From Pyricularia pennisetigena (lineage: Eukaryota; Ascomycota; Sordariomycetes; Magnaporthales; Pyriculariaceae): DNA of 64,000 bases. How positions within the stretch are numbered: the stretch's first letter is position 1; each line of letters starts with the position of its first letter. Below are positions 35,437 to 47,184 of this stretch, in pieces. The stretch is taken from assembly GCF_004337985.1 (NCBI RefSeq), contig NW_021940919.1:744001-808000 (forward strand), given 5' to 3'. A program made the translations under genes and the position numbers. The notes below the pieces were generated by a model. The model was given only the letters and a program-made list of their open reading frames with translations, was not told the DNA's origin and made no database searches.

Positions 35437-35712
35437 ATGAAGGCCTCCATTATTTTTACCACTTTCACGTTCGGCAGCGTCATCGCCGCGGACTCGGTCC
35501 ATGACAACACTGGCCAGCAGCATTCCGATGCAGGCCTTGAACGGTCGAACGCAGGTTCCGCCGTTCAACATCAGGCCGTGGTACTGCCACGATGGGATGG
35601 CCCAAAGGCGATCTGTATGCACGAGTGTAGGACAGACATGAGAGCGGCTCATACAGACATGCCTGCCGAAGAGATCGAGCGGAAATGTGAACAGATCTGC
35701 AAACACGCTTAA
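35437..35712 (+). CDS. Small secreted twin-CX3C protein, probable paralogue
   Basis: Encodes 91 residues in a single exon. The signal peptide is MKASIIFTTFTFGSVIAA. The mature part has a variable linker and then two CX3C pairs (CMHEC and CEQIC) separated by 19 residues, ending three residues after the last Cys. Compared with the protein at 592-879 it shares the signal-peptide start, CM-x-x-CR, and IE-x-KCE-x-x-CxKA-like ends, while the linker differs. The two proteins lie on either side of the repeat island, on the same strand. It is probably an apoplastic or host-directed small protein; function unknown. The intact frame within about 600 bp of a decayed repeat shows it was not damaged by leakage of RIP. 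Confidence 0.8.
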   Translation: MKASIIFTTFTFGSVIAADSVHDNTGQQHSDAGLERSNAGSAVQHQAVVLPRWDGPKAICMHECRTDMRAAHTDMPAEEIERKCEQICKHA

Positions 35713-37151
35713 TTTAACGGAATGAACAGTCGGTGTAAGTGAAGCCAATCCAAACGCGGGTTATACAGTGTTCTGACTATACCCCCGCCGCGTAGGCAAA
35801 GTGTGTAGGCTTTTTGTTAATTGACTCTGGTTTAACGGCTTGGCAATTTGAAGTGCAACTCTGTTTTCGCGTCGAGTTTAGCGTCTTTTTATGTAGCTTT
35901 TTTTTTTCATCTTTCTCTTTTTTCTTGGGGATGGGGGGCTTTGCCTTTGTCGGCTGCTGTTGCTGCCAAGTTTCCACAGTCTCTCCACAGACCGATTTGT
36001 ACCTAATTATGATTGTTTTGGTACCAATTCCATCAAATTTACAATGTTGCCACCCATCTTCAAGGGAACTGTCACAGGCAGGCTGATGATACAGGGTAGA
36101 TGCACGCAACCGGGCAATGAACGGTATATATTGCTATTTAGTCGATGAGGTACCGGTAGGTTGTCAACGTAGACATAACTCCTCGCGCTGCGTATTAGCG
36201 ATCGCAGAGACTTTAGTCATACAATCAGCCCGGTCGACTTCAGCAGAAAATAAACCGATTTAGACTATAAATACTTGGTCCAAGGGATTGTAAAACGAGT
36301 TCGATTCCACCAAATAAGTTAGAGCGCGGTAAGAATACCCGAAACAGATCCTTAATCATTCCAGAAGCTTTTAGGTTCATTGACCCGGAAAGAGCATCAG
36401 TAGTCTTTGGTGAATCAGGACTTGTTTCAATTGATAAATACAAGTACAAGATTGGTACCAATACAGCCGTTCTCTCTCATTCGACAAAAGCACCTTGTCT
36501 AGTCCCAAGGCCCGAGAAAATGAGTCTGGAAGGTAGTGACCAGCCTCCAGTAACCGTTTGCAGTCTAGCAAGCTTCAGTCTGTCATAAACCTCATAATCA
36601 CCGCACTATAGGTCTGCTGCTACCGAGGCTTGTGTCACAGGATAAAGCGCATGCGCAGTTTCTCAATATGGTGGACGGACCCAATGACGAAACAAGAACG
36701 CAAAGGTGCAGTAACCCGAATCTTCAATTCTCAAAGGCCTAGAGGTCTGGTTCTAGTCTGGGAACTTGCCTTCAAACCATCCGCATACCATTAAATAATC
36801 GATGTTGGACAAAAGTTCGTGATAAAAGGCTACCTCTAATCTATTAATCTATAAAACGTGTTCATACAACATAGGGTATTAACCAAAGTCAACCAACCAA
36901 CCAAGCTCATCAAGAGGCTATTCTGAAATTACCCAAAAAGCAGCCATAGCTCTCATGACTTTTGATCCGTCATTCGACCCCAATGTGCGAATGTGTGCGT
37001 AGTCATCCTGCGTGTTAAAGTCGTGTTCTGTGTAATTCAATGTATGCCACAGGGAGGTGTACAGGCAAAAGAAACAAACAAACGCCATATTAACATGTGT
37101 TGTACAATTTTTATGCTTTCCCCTTCATCTAACCAAACAATAAAAAAGATT
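35713..37151. other. Intergenic, no gene seen
   Basis: About 1.4 kb with only short overlapping frames. A T-rich run lies near 35900. The right part is the 3' flank of the Ca2+-ATPase gene. Confidence 0.5.
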
Positions 37152-40100
37152 TTACACCTTCTCTGACTCGCTACCACTCCCATTGCTCCCCTTTCCCTTC
37201 TTGGCAAATAGCTTCGTCATAGGAGCAAAGGCTCGTGCGCAGACCTCGTAGGCCTTGACAAATGGCCTCGTCACGATGGCAACTATCCGGCCAAATGTCT
37301 CATCCGGGAAGCAGCGAACCACCATGGCCCAGGGGATAGAGAGCATAGGCAAGATGATGCAGACAGCCCACTGAACGCCGTCGATGGGAACGACCGAGAA
37401 CACTTTGCCGCCTACAAAGACGATGGCGACCTGACAGCCGGCCATGAAGGTGTTGATGGTAATGAAGAATGGATTCCGCTGTAGTCCCTCGAGGATGTTG
37501 AAGTCATTGTCGAGTCGACGGCAGTTGAACTCGTTGAAGATCTGCATCCAAACAAACGTGTTGAAAACCATGGTCGCAAGCTGGTCGATGCGGTTAGGGT
37601 CCGACATGTCGTAGCCAAAGATTTTGCCTCCAGCAAAGTACAGAATCACCGTCAGCGCAACCTGGAAAATGGACTGCCCAATAATCATCTTCCACATGTT
37701 GAGCGTGATGAGAGGTGCCGACTTGCCCTGCGGGGGACGATCTAGGATCCGGTCGGTCGGTGGATCCGTGGCCAGGACAATGCCGGCGAAGGTGTCCATG
37801 AAAAGATTGACCCACAGGAGCTGAACGGCTGTGAGAACCGACTTCATTTCAGGGTGACTGACTGCAGAAACAAAAGCGAGGATGACAGCCGTAATGGAAA
37901 CCGTTATCTGAAACTGCAGAAACTTCTGCACTGAATCGTTGACGGCTCGACCCCATTTAAGGGCAACGATGATTGAGCTAAAGTTATCGTCCATAAGAAT
38001 GATTTGGGACGCTTCTTTGGCGACTTCGGTGCCCGAAATGCCCATTGAAAACCCGACGTCTGCGGCCTTAAGTGCAGGCGCGTCGTTGGTGCCATCTCCG
38101 GTGACGGCAACAGTCTCGCCAAGAGCTTTGAGTTTGCGGACGAGGATGCGTTTGTCCTCGGGGGAGGAACGAGCAAGGACTTGCAGGCGAGGGACGATGG
38201 CCATCATCTCTGCATCGCCCAGCGTGCGGAAGACAGGACCCTCCATGATAACCCCTCCGTCCGAGCCAGTGTAAATTCCGCATTCGGTGGCGATGGCCTG
38301 AGCCGTAACGGCATTATCACCAGTAACCATGCGCACCATGACGCCAGCCATTTTGGCCTTGGCCACTGCCTTGGGTACTCCCGGGCGAACAGGATCTTGG
38401 ATTCCAACCACACCGAGGAACACGAGATTTCGAAGAATGTCAGAAAGCTTGACATGGCCTTCTTCATCCGCGTGAATCTCTGGCGGCGGCCACGAAGGGT
38501 AATCGCGGTACACGAGGCCAATGGTGCGAAGAGACTGTCGAGCATATGATTCGATTGTAGCGCGGATGGCCATGTTATCCGAAGGGCTCAGGTCATTGAT
38601 GCCCAGGCTGGTAGCCGATTCAGCGGTGACGACTTCAGCCTTTTGGTTGCAGTAGCTGAGCAGGATCTCTGAGGCACCCTTGACGAGCAGGCGGTACCCT
38701 TGGCCACCGCGAAGCCCAATCACCGCAGCCATGCATTTCTTGGATGAGTCGAATGGCATTATCTGAACGATCGACTCGTTGGCCCGGACCTCGGCGACCG
38801 ACGACATGCCGAGGTGGTCACGAGCAAGCTGAAGGAGGGCCGTCTCCGTTTTGGACCCGATGAAGGCAAATTGACCATGCTCCTCTCCCTCGAACGCCGT
38901 CGAGTTGATAGCAACAGACTGGACTATGGCATCCTTGGCGGCTTGTGAAAGCGCCGAGGACCACTGGGTGACGCTGACTGAAGAGGCGGATGGGTTTTCC
39001 GAAGCCCTGTCGAATTTGGTCGAGCCAAAGGTGCCAGCCACAACGGTCATCTTGTTCGTAGTCAACGTACCTGTCTTGTCGGAACAAATGGTGGTGGCAT
39101 TACCCATGGTCTCGCAGGATCTCAGGACTCGGACAAGATTGTTTTCTTTCAATAGGCGCTTGGTGGCGAATGCGAGTGCAAGAGTAACGGCCAGTGGCAG
39201 ACCTTCAGGCACGGCAACGACAATGACGGTGATTGCAACGATCTGTGATTCCGAGTTAGATTATCACTCTATGTGCCAGCCTGGCGCCTGGTGGGACCTA
39301 GTAACCTACAAACATGTCCAGAAAAAAGGACGCCTTTTCTGCTGGCGAGCGAGGGTCATTGGCGAGGTTGCCAAGAAAGCGGAACAAGAGAACGAAAAAG
39401 AGGAAAGACGCAGAGCTGACTGCCCATTTGGAGATGTTGATGGCCAGACCACCAAGCTTGACCTGAAGCGGTGTAGGCTCGACCTCGGTTCGAATGCTCA
39501 TCATGATCTTGCCAAAGCTTGAGTGTACGCCCACAGACGTGCAAACATAGCTCCCAACACCCTCAAGCACACGGGCGCCAGAGATGATGAAGGGGTCGAG
39601 ATCTTTGACCTTGGTGCCCGACTCAAGCATGCGCATAACCTGCTCGCCGCCAGTCTTCTTGAGCGCGTCCGACTCGCCCGTGGCTGTTGACTCATCGCAC
39701 TTGACATCGTGCCCAGATATGAAGATACCATCAACTGGTATCACATCACCAGGCTCCAGCTGTATAACGTCACCGACAAGAAGCTCTTCCACGTTGATGA
39801 CTTGAGCCCGGCCGGAGCGAATGACCTTGATCTCACGATCGTCCTTTTTCTTGTTCAGTCGGACAAAGGCGCGTTCCTTCTGCCAGTCCATAAGCCCGCC
39901 GACCACGACGACGATGACAACCGCAACTACAATGGCGACTCCTTCCACCCAGTCCACAGGCAGTGGTGACCCTGGAGGATGCTCAGAACCAAACGTCTCA
40001 TACAGGCCTAGAGCTAACGAGATGGCGGCGGCGATGCTGAGAACGATGAGCACCTTCTCCTTGTATGCACTCCACATGAGCTTGTATAATGGAGTGGCCT

Positions 40101-40701
40101 TCTTGGATGGTAGCACATTCTTGCCGAAGACCCTGGCACGGTCGACAAAGCGGCCCGACCCGGCGGGAGCGGCCGTGTTGGCATGCTTCTCGAAGCTCTT
40201 GACCCAGGGGTTCACCGCATGCTCGAATGAGATTCTGTAGGGTGCCGAAATCTCATCAACGCTCAGCCCTGTCTTCACGTCCGTCTGCAGTCCCCTCTCA
40301 ATACCCTTCAGACCGCCGAGAGCCCGGAATGCATCGAGGGACTTGGGGTTAAGAAGTTTGCCGAGCTGCCCGGGACTGAAGGCAAATGGGTTGTTTTCAA
40401 CCTTGAAGTCGGCCTCGGTGCCTGGGTCAGGTCTCAATGCTGCGCCCACATCGACGGGCGGCGCACCAATTGCAGTAGCCAGACTTGAGGAGCGACTCCT
40501 GGTCGCTGGGGTCGCAAACGGATTGAGCTGAGAAGACGCGGCGGTGGGAGGGCGGATGGTTGTGGCGCTGCTGGGAGTGCGGCCGTGGCTAGCTACCATC
40601 ACCAGCTCAGAGGGATCTGTTGGGAAATGATGTGTCTGCGGGTCCACCGGGGAGTCTTCGTCTATGGGCTGGACCCTGTTGGTAAGTGTGCTCGGGACCA
40701 T
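37152..40701 (-). CDS. P-type Ca2+-transporting ATPase, PMC1/PMCA type
   Basis: Two exons: 40701-39310 and 39242-37152, with a 67-bp intron (GTAGGT...CACAG). The product is 1160 residues. The ATG at 40701 (MVPSTLTNRV) is chosen over one at 40785, which would add a hydrophobic run typical of leader sequence. Landmarks are the actuator motif TGES, M4 PEGLPLAV, the phosphorylation site CSDKTGTLT (Asp about 519), KGASE in the nucleotide-binding domain, MVTGDN, the hinge GDGTNDAPALK, and about six C-terminal membrane segments. These define a P2B calcium pump, which in fungi moves Ca2+ into the vacuole or out of the cell against H+. The C-tail after the last helix is short and basic with a Ser/Gly-rich end; I see no clear calmodulin site there, like yeast Pmc1. 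The N-terminal 150 residues are Ser/Thr/Pro-rich and probably regulatory. Confidence 0.95.
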
Positions 40702-43700
40702 CTTGATCTCGTGAGATCTACTCGAACCTTGACAGGCTGGTGGTTGCTTGGGGGTATAATAGAAGAAGAAAAAAAGAAGAAGCACAAGACAAAAAGGAGG
40801 CCTAGTAACCAGTAGGCAAAATTTGAGTTCTAGTCAATAGAACTATCAGTAGAATTAAAGTCGGCATCAAACGGCAGAGGTATAAGCAAATAAGGTGCGT
40901 CGAGAAGGCAACAAAGATGACCCTGAGGTTGCGACTCTGTCGACAACCTTGTATGAGTTGGCGGTGGGAAGAAAAAAAAAAGAAGGAGAGTAAGCTCACT
41001 TGAGGATAGCGACCATGGCTCATGGCTTCTATTATACATTTGGACGACGGCAGAGTACAATTTACGGCACTGGGACAGCAAGGTCAGTCTCCACGATAAC
41101 GTCGCGTCAACCTGCCCCGGGGCAATCCGGAGACGGAAAATATCCCATGTTTCGTGGGTGCAAGGCATGGAATGCAACGCGCCATGGGAGGGAGCTGGTT
41201 CTGGATCAGCCTGAACTCGATCTGGGCTGGCTGGGATCGACAGATCCAGCAGGGGGAGGAAGGAGCGAAATGTACCTCGACAAGCTTAACCAAGGCAAAA
41301 AAGAACATTTCAAGCTTCACTTGGCAGCCGTGTGGATGGTGCGAAGAACCACAAGAACGAAAGTAATGTATTGCCAACCAAATCAAGCACTGGACGAACG
41401 GTTGATACTGCGACTGATGAACCATCTTGGCTGGGAGGCTGTGCAAAAAGCGAAACACGGATCACCCTGTGGATCATACCTGCCTGTGCTGGTGGGAATC
41501 GATGGCCAAGAAAAACGACGTGCCAAGTCGCGCTTTCCTTCAGTCGAACGCCAAGTCCCGTGGCTTGGCTCACGGAATAAGGTTCTCGAGGGTATCCACG
41601 GACCCAGCAGCGCGGGAAATCTGCTCGGCTACGCTTGCACTTGTCAATTGTCCAACACCAGCACCAAGGCCCCCGGATTGTGTCTTTCCAGGTCTAAATG
41701 GCACTTCATTCTGTCCAACGTCGTCGCCCAGGTTTCGGAGTGTTCCCGACAAGGTGGAAGGAGGCAGCCCACCCTGCCGCGTGCTACTTACTGCCTGAGT
41801 ACATAACGAGTGCAACGACAAATAACCTTACAAGGAAGGGCTCGTCTACGCAGCTTTGCGAATTGTTGCAATTGATCGCCATAGTCTCGGGCATTTTCCT
41901 CTCCGCCAAATTAAGTGGGCGCACACCGATCAGCCTCACAGCAATTGGTCCCGAACCCCAAACTGGAAACCACTTAACCGATCCCCGCCCCCTTCACCTT
42001 GGCACTGTCTCGAAATCTCCAACTACTGCCGGTAATTAATCGACAGTTCAATACCCAGGTATGATCAAGTTGACCATTGTATCCCACAGTTGAGCTCGCC
42101 CCGCCTCCACAAATTCTGAGGGTAATTTGTACGAAGTAAACCAGTCTTCGGTCTTCCAGGGCAGACGCGCCTCGGGGCCTGCAGAGTGAAAGGTTGCAGC
42201 CTATGGTTCCCCATTCCCCTACAGACGGGGAAGAAGCTGTCGAATGGATCACTCTATCATACAACTGGGAAAATATCCATTAGTCTCAAGTGCAAACAAA
42301 AAAAGTTTTGGCGCTCTCATGGATTACAGTTGAAGACAAAGGAAATTGGCCACGACCATGCTCCACATGACCGACCGACTCCAAATTCAAGCCCGATTTC
42401 AATAATGGCCTTGCAATATCTTCTAGACCAACCCTTCTCCTACATGGCACAAGATTCCAGAATGTGACATCCGCACGCTATCGTCTGAACCTTGCACCCA
42501 TCAGATAAGGAATCTATAGACGGGGAGTCCCCATATTAAATGAAGGCTGAGCAACCAGGAGGTGGCTGTTGTTTCTTCTCGGGCTCCCTCCCGCGCCCTC
42601 GGGGCATAATTGTTTCAATGTCGCAAACATTGACACAGTTGAAGCGATATGTTCATGGCCCTGATGACGAAACAAGCGCCCCATCGTTCTGAACATTGAC
42701 CAGGTCATTATTCATCGTTGCAATTGCCGTAAGCATACGCCAGATAATTTCTGGTTCATTCACCTTTTACATCTCATTTCAGGCCCCTATACAGGTTGAA
42801 AAAAGAAAATTATGCCCAAGCACTCTGAACCCACCACGAATGGGTAGATGGTATCACTGGCTGTTTGGTCCGTTGGCTTTCCTTGAATATCAGTCCCTGG
42901 CGCTTCATGCCGCAGAAAACGGACATGAGAATTCGATTCATTCCCAACCTTATCTATATCCATGCAGACCTAAAAATAATTCCATATCAACATTGATCAA
43001 TGCCAATCTATTAGCTCCAGCAAACCCGCTTATTCCCCAGGCGTTTTTGAGGATCATTCCTCCGCCAAGCATCTCAATTAGCCTCGAGCGAGCGCACCAT
43101 TGTCACCGTGATCTTCAGCCGTCTGTAGATACAATTTGCGTCACATGCACGTCGGCCTTTCTGTTCAAAAGAAAAACATAGATAATAGCCTTGTATTTTA
43201 GGTAGGTGTCCACGCAATCTCTTGAACCGCCGCGGTCTTCATCACGCTCTCGCTCGCGCATCAAAGGAATCTAATCGCGGAGTATTTTACAGATAGCGAA
43301 AGGGGCAAACAATAGGTTGCAGGAAGTAGGCTTCTTTGACAAGCCTCCCTTCGTGGCCCTCTAATCTCGCTCTTTTCGGTTTTTGAAGCCAGCTTTTCCG
43401 TTTAACGCAGAACATCTTGCATGTCAAATTGCAGCACGTTATAAACAGCAAGCCCATTTTACCCACAATCGTCTATTTGATGTACAAGTGGTCCTATTTT
43501 CCCCCGTTGATATTGATTTGCCCCAACATTTCACCCTTTTATGATCGGAATCCTTTTTCCCCGCAACAACATTGTCAGACAGTAGTCATACCACTTCAGG
43601 TGCAACGTCGCCGGTAGCGCAGCTGCTGCTCCCGGATATTCCATAGCGCCGTCGCAATCAGCGGCATCCACAGGCCGTTGCACCAGGAGCTCGGGCTGAA

Positions 43701-43896
43701 GTAGCATCATGCCCATTGCCTTTTCCTCCTCTCGCTTCGTGATTTGCTCCCAAGACTTGTGGTCAAGCCTAGCATAATGTTACTGGGCACCAGGGTGGAT
43801 TTATTGCGAGGATACACCGCACCCAACGCTGAGAAGGGAAGTGGCAAGGACATGCTGCAGCGCAAAGCTTAAACAACATGGCCTTTTTCGTTTTCG
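40702..43896. other. Long spacer upstream of the Ca2+ pump
   Basis: About 3.2 kb with no supported gene. A 268-codon open frame at 41000-41806 (+) overlaps frames on the other strand and has no motif; it is probably chance. The left part is the 5' leader and promoter of the Ca2+-ATPase. Confidence 0.45.
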
Positions 43897-44418
43897 TCAT
43901 GGCCAGCCGCCCTTTTTGCTCTTCGTTTTAAACGGTTTGGTTATACTTTGACGTACCGTTGACCACAAAGGCTTCCGGTAATCCGGGTTCTCAACGAAGT
44001 CACCATTCGATTCATCGGTACCAGGGCGGACTGAATGTCTAAAATAAGGGACATTACTCCAGGGGTATCCTGACAGATCTGGCTGGGTTGTGTAGATAAT
44101 CTCCTCAGCGGGGGCGTGTTCGCGCTTCGCCTCAACCATATAAATCCATGCGCGGGAAAAGGGGGCGTATCTGTTGATGTATTCCAGCGCGACCGCTTGG
44201 CTTGACCATGTTGCTCCCCAAAAGTCTCCCAGATTGTTATGCATGTAATGCACAGGCTCATAATCAGGGGGTACTTGTGCCGGACAGTTTAGTTTAAAGC
44301 CGTCGCAGTCATTTATTACGTTGGGATCGCGGGAATCAACCCGATACACTATAGCTGCCATGGTAGGAGAATTGCCCAGTAAAAGGGCGAAAGCGAGGAA
44401 GGATGACAAAAAGTACAT
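43897..44418 (-). CDS. Secreted ADP-ribosyltransferase-like protein (enterotoxin-A-type fold), tentative
   Basis: Encodes 173 residues in a single exon. The signal peptide is MYFLSSFLAFALLLGNSPTMA. The mature start, with Y-R-V-D-S-R-D-P, resembles the Arg-containing first strand of heat-labile-enterotoxin-A-like ADP-ribosyltransferases. A following A-T-W-S-S element and a hydrophobic strand (AWIYMVEA) are placed like the Ser-Thr-Ser region, and an A-E-E-I segment before a P-Y-F-R-H strand could supply the catalytic Glu. These matches are weak and partial; the protein is shorter than bacterial A chains and the Ser-Thr-Ser motif is not exact, so activity is uncertain. Many ascomycetes that infect plants or insects carry expanded families annotated this way. 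The Lys-rich C-terminus is unusual. Two Cys in the mature N-terminus could pair. Confidence 0.5.
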   Translation of the reverse strand: MYFLSSFLAFALLLGNSPTMAAIVYRVDSRDPNVINDCDGFKLNCPAQVPPDYEPVHYMHNNLGDFWGATWSSQAVALEYINRYAPFSRAWIYMVEAKREHAPAEEIIYTTQPDLSGYPWSNVPYFRHSVRPGTDESNGDFVENPDYRKPLWSTVRQSITKPFKTKSKKGGWP

Positions 44419-46450
44419 GTTTATAAGTGCAGTTAAAGTGTAGTTAAAAAGTAACGACGGATATTATATTAGGTGAATAATGGGTTGAATTGGTCACAAA
44501 AGAGCGACAAACAAACGCAATTCCATTATTTTAGTGAGTAGCAGTATAATTTTAGGAGTACAACCGTTCATAGATGGCATGGCAGACTCCATGTATTTTA
44601 TAGTAGCGGCTGTTGCTGGAAATTTAACATCCATTCTTGTCGACTCATTCCAGTTAATTTAACTTCACCTGTAGCGAGACAGCATTTCAAGGTAGGACCC
44701 TGCAAATGCGACTCTCGGCTTTCTGCCTTTGATTGAATTTAATTGCGGGATGAAATTTTTCGTCCCTGATGGCCCAAGTAAGTGGGGCCGTTTTCTCTAA
44801 GCCACTTGAAAATACAAATGAGAGTCTCTTGTTTGATTGTTTAAACCTGTTAAGAATCACCACGCAGTGCCGCACTCTGATACACATTTATTTTATTCAG
44901 CTCTAGGCCCATTTTGACATATGATGCTTTACTCAGACGCTTCCAGTTGCAGAAAATGAACTGAGCTTGTGCCTTGTGAATATTAACTAATATGGGATCC
45001 GGTCGAAAAGTTGAACAATGACCGAAACTTCCAGACCCATACTTTCCGGACCGCATGAGCGCTTGACTTAGACTTATATTAAAAAGAGGCTCTTACTCGG
45101 CTGTCGTGCATTTCGGATGAAGAAAAACTCCTGCCCACTATACTTACTAGAGGAATATAGCTGACTATCGCTCGGTAGTTCTGACCCGGGTTGAATCATG
45201 AGCATAGTAATTAATGCCCCCGATTCAGGGTCTATACTGTGTATATTATGCATTCAGTCTACGCGTACGCCTATGCTATGCGCTGCGTTGCTGGTTTGGC
45301 TCTGGTTATGCTGGACCCACTGACAGGCTATGCGCAAGTTGTATCATCCATGTTCCTTGGAGTATTGATTGTATTTTAAGAAAGACGAGTAATTTCTTGT
45401 TGGCCATTTCTTCGGCTCTTTGAGCTATTAAAAACCAGACCAGGGCTTGGCATTGGTCTTTTCTTTCGGCTCATATTTATTTGAGAGTTTCTTGTTCGGG
45501 AGCTTAACCTTCTTGAACATAATGCAACTGTGGGACTTTTTTAGGGCCCCAGTGCCGGCAGTTGCCATTGTTGCCGTCACGACGTCACCCTTGTCATGGG
45601 CACCGAGTCTGGGTAATATTAGTGCGCCAACCTATTCTCTAGCAGATATTCAATCTTTGCGGTTTGAGGCTTTAGCATACCTCGAAAAAGCCAACAAAGG
45701 TGATGTATCCCCCTTTATTGGGAGTAATGGCCGAGGCCAACAAATCTTCCCAAATATTTCAACGTAGGCCTAGGGCTTTTTGGCTGCTGGATGAGTATCC
45801 CCCATGGAAATTGGCAAATGCAGAGGATGTTTGGCGGACACATTTAAGACCGCTGTCCCTCAGTGTCGAGCAGCGAATCTCGTACACAACCGGGAGGTAA
45901 TTGAGAATTCCGAGGAGAAAATTGATGGCGTGATTCAGCAAGGTACCAAGATGATCGCGCAGATCGCGGTTCGGCAAGAGGGCCGTGAAAGATAGAGACA
46001 GGGAATAATTTAAGGCTTAATATTCTGCCACCATGATCAACGGCAAATGACTCGTCCCCAGACGGATAATGGGTATAGTTAGGACAAGGGTGATTCACTC
46101 ATCTTATGCAGACACGTACCACTCGTCTTGTTGCCAACTTAATAGACAGTAAAGCATATTCATGAGAAGTTGAGAACAATCTATGCATGCTGTAATGGGC
46201 CATTGATAAAGGTAGTCTAGATGACAAAAGACTTCGGGCGGTAAAACTTTGATGACGGACCCTTGTTGCCGGCTTCACCGAGACGGCTGTTTTTTCACCG
46301 GCAAAACGACTCTATGTGCAGGGGGCTCGCTGAAAGTGCTCTTTACACCTTGGGACCGGGGACTAGTTCACCTGTTCAAGAGGAATACGGCTCCTTGACC
46401 TGGTCGTTCACAACGTTGGGTGGCCCCCATCAATCGCGGTATATGTAGTT
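44419..46450. other. Spacer with one weak small-ORF candidate
   Basis: Apart from the candidate at 45522-45767, the open frames are short and overlap on both strands. The stretch is moderately AT-rich. No repeat was noticed until the foldback element at 46451. Confidence 0.4.
45522..45767 (+). CDS. Possible small secreted protein or gene remnant
   Basis: The ATG at 45522 gives 81 residues with a hydrophobic N-terminal stretch (about residues 8-27) that could be a signal peptide, and then a helical region (IQSLRFEALAYLEKANKGD). Two other plus-strand frames directly downstream (to 45900 and 45995) continue with protein-like sequence including a CRGC motif, so a frameshift or small intron may split a longer gene. 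I recognise no family. It could also be chance. Confidence 0.25.
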   Translation: MQLWDFFRAPVPAVAIVAVTTSPLSWAPSLGNISAPTYSLADIQSLRFEALAYLEKANKGDVSPFIGSNGRGQQIFPNIST

Positions 46451-47048
46451 ACTTGGGGGCTGTACGTTGTGGGCCCCCTCAAAGAGGGGGGTTGCAAAAC
46501 CATGATTTTCGACAAAATCGTGGGCCAGATAGTGCACAATATGTAATGGCTAGCCAACCCACTAACAAAAGCGGAGTGCATTTTGATTCTTTTAATAATA
46601 ACGGCCGTACCAATTTAGTTATAAAAATCAGTAATAACCGTTATATATTATTTTAAATAAAGAACTTAAATATATTTCAATTATATTTTTAGCCCTTTGA
46701 TTTCCAATTGATTGCGATAAATTATTAGTTTTTACTTTTATTTTAACAATTTAATATTTTTAACAAACTTGAATATTTATATACAAAATATCATAATGAC
46801 TTAAATTAAAAATAAAAGGAAAACATAATAACATTTTACATTTAAAATAACACTTAATATATTTTACAATTTATTTTCAACTAAATTGGTACGGCCGTTA
46901 TTATTAAAAGAAGTAAAATGCACTCCGTTTTTGTTAGTGGATTGGCGAGCCATTACATCTTGTGCACTATCTGGCCCATGATTTTGTCGGAAATCATGGT
47001 TTTGCAACCCCCCTCTTTGAGGGGGCCCACAACGTACAGCCCCCAAGT
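46451..47048. mobile_element. Foldback / TIR non-autonomous element
   Basis: Arms 46451-46622 and 46878-47048 are inverted repeats of about 170 bp with only scattered differences. They start ACTTGGGGGCTGTACG and also hold their own small hairpin (GGGCCCCCTC-AAA-GAGGGGG). The loop is AT-rich and without coding capacity. Flanks share AGTT (or TAGTT, depending on the exact end), a possible 4-5 bp target duplication. It is likely a non-autonomous foldback-like DNA transposon. Confidence 0.8.
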
Positions 47049-47184
47049 AGTTTCCTCGCACCGCAGCTGACTTGCTCGAGCTCTTTTCAACATTAGTACT
47101 TGCAAATTTTCGTGCGCACTCTTACCATTTATGGATGGTTTGTTACATTTCACCTATACGCATAGTTTGAGCGGCGCCTAAGTA

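Noticed and set aside
41000..41806. 268-codon plus-strand frame upstream of the Ca2+ pump
   Set aside because: No domain, no signal peptide, mixed composition, and several overlapping frames on both strands; it looks like chance in the 5' region.
42696..43181. 161-codon plus-strand frame
   Set aside because: The start lies in ordinary spacer and the protein has no consistent character; no splice or motif support.
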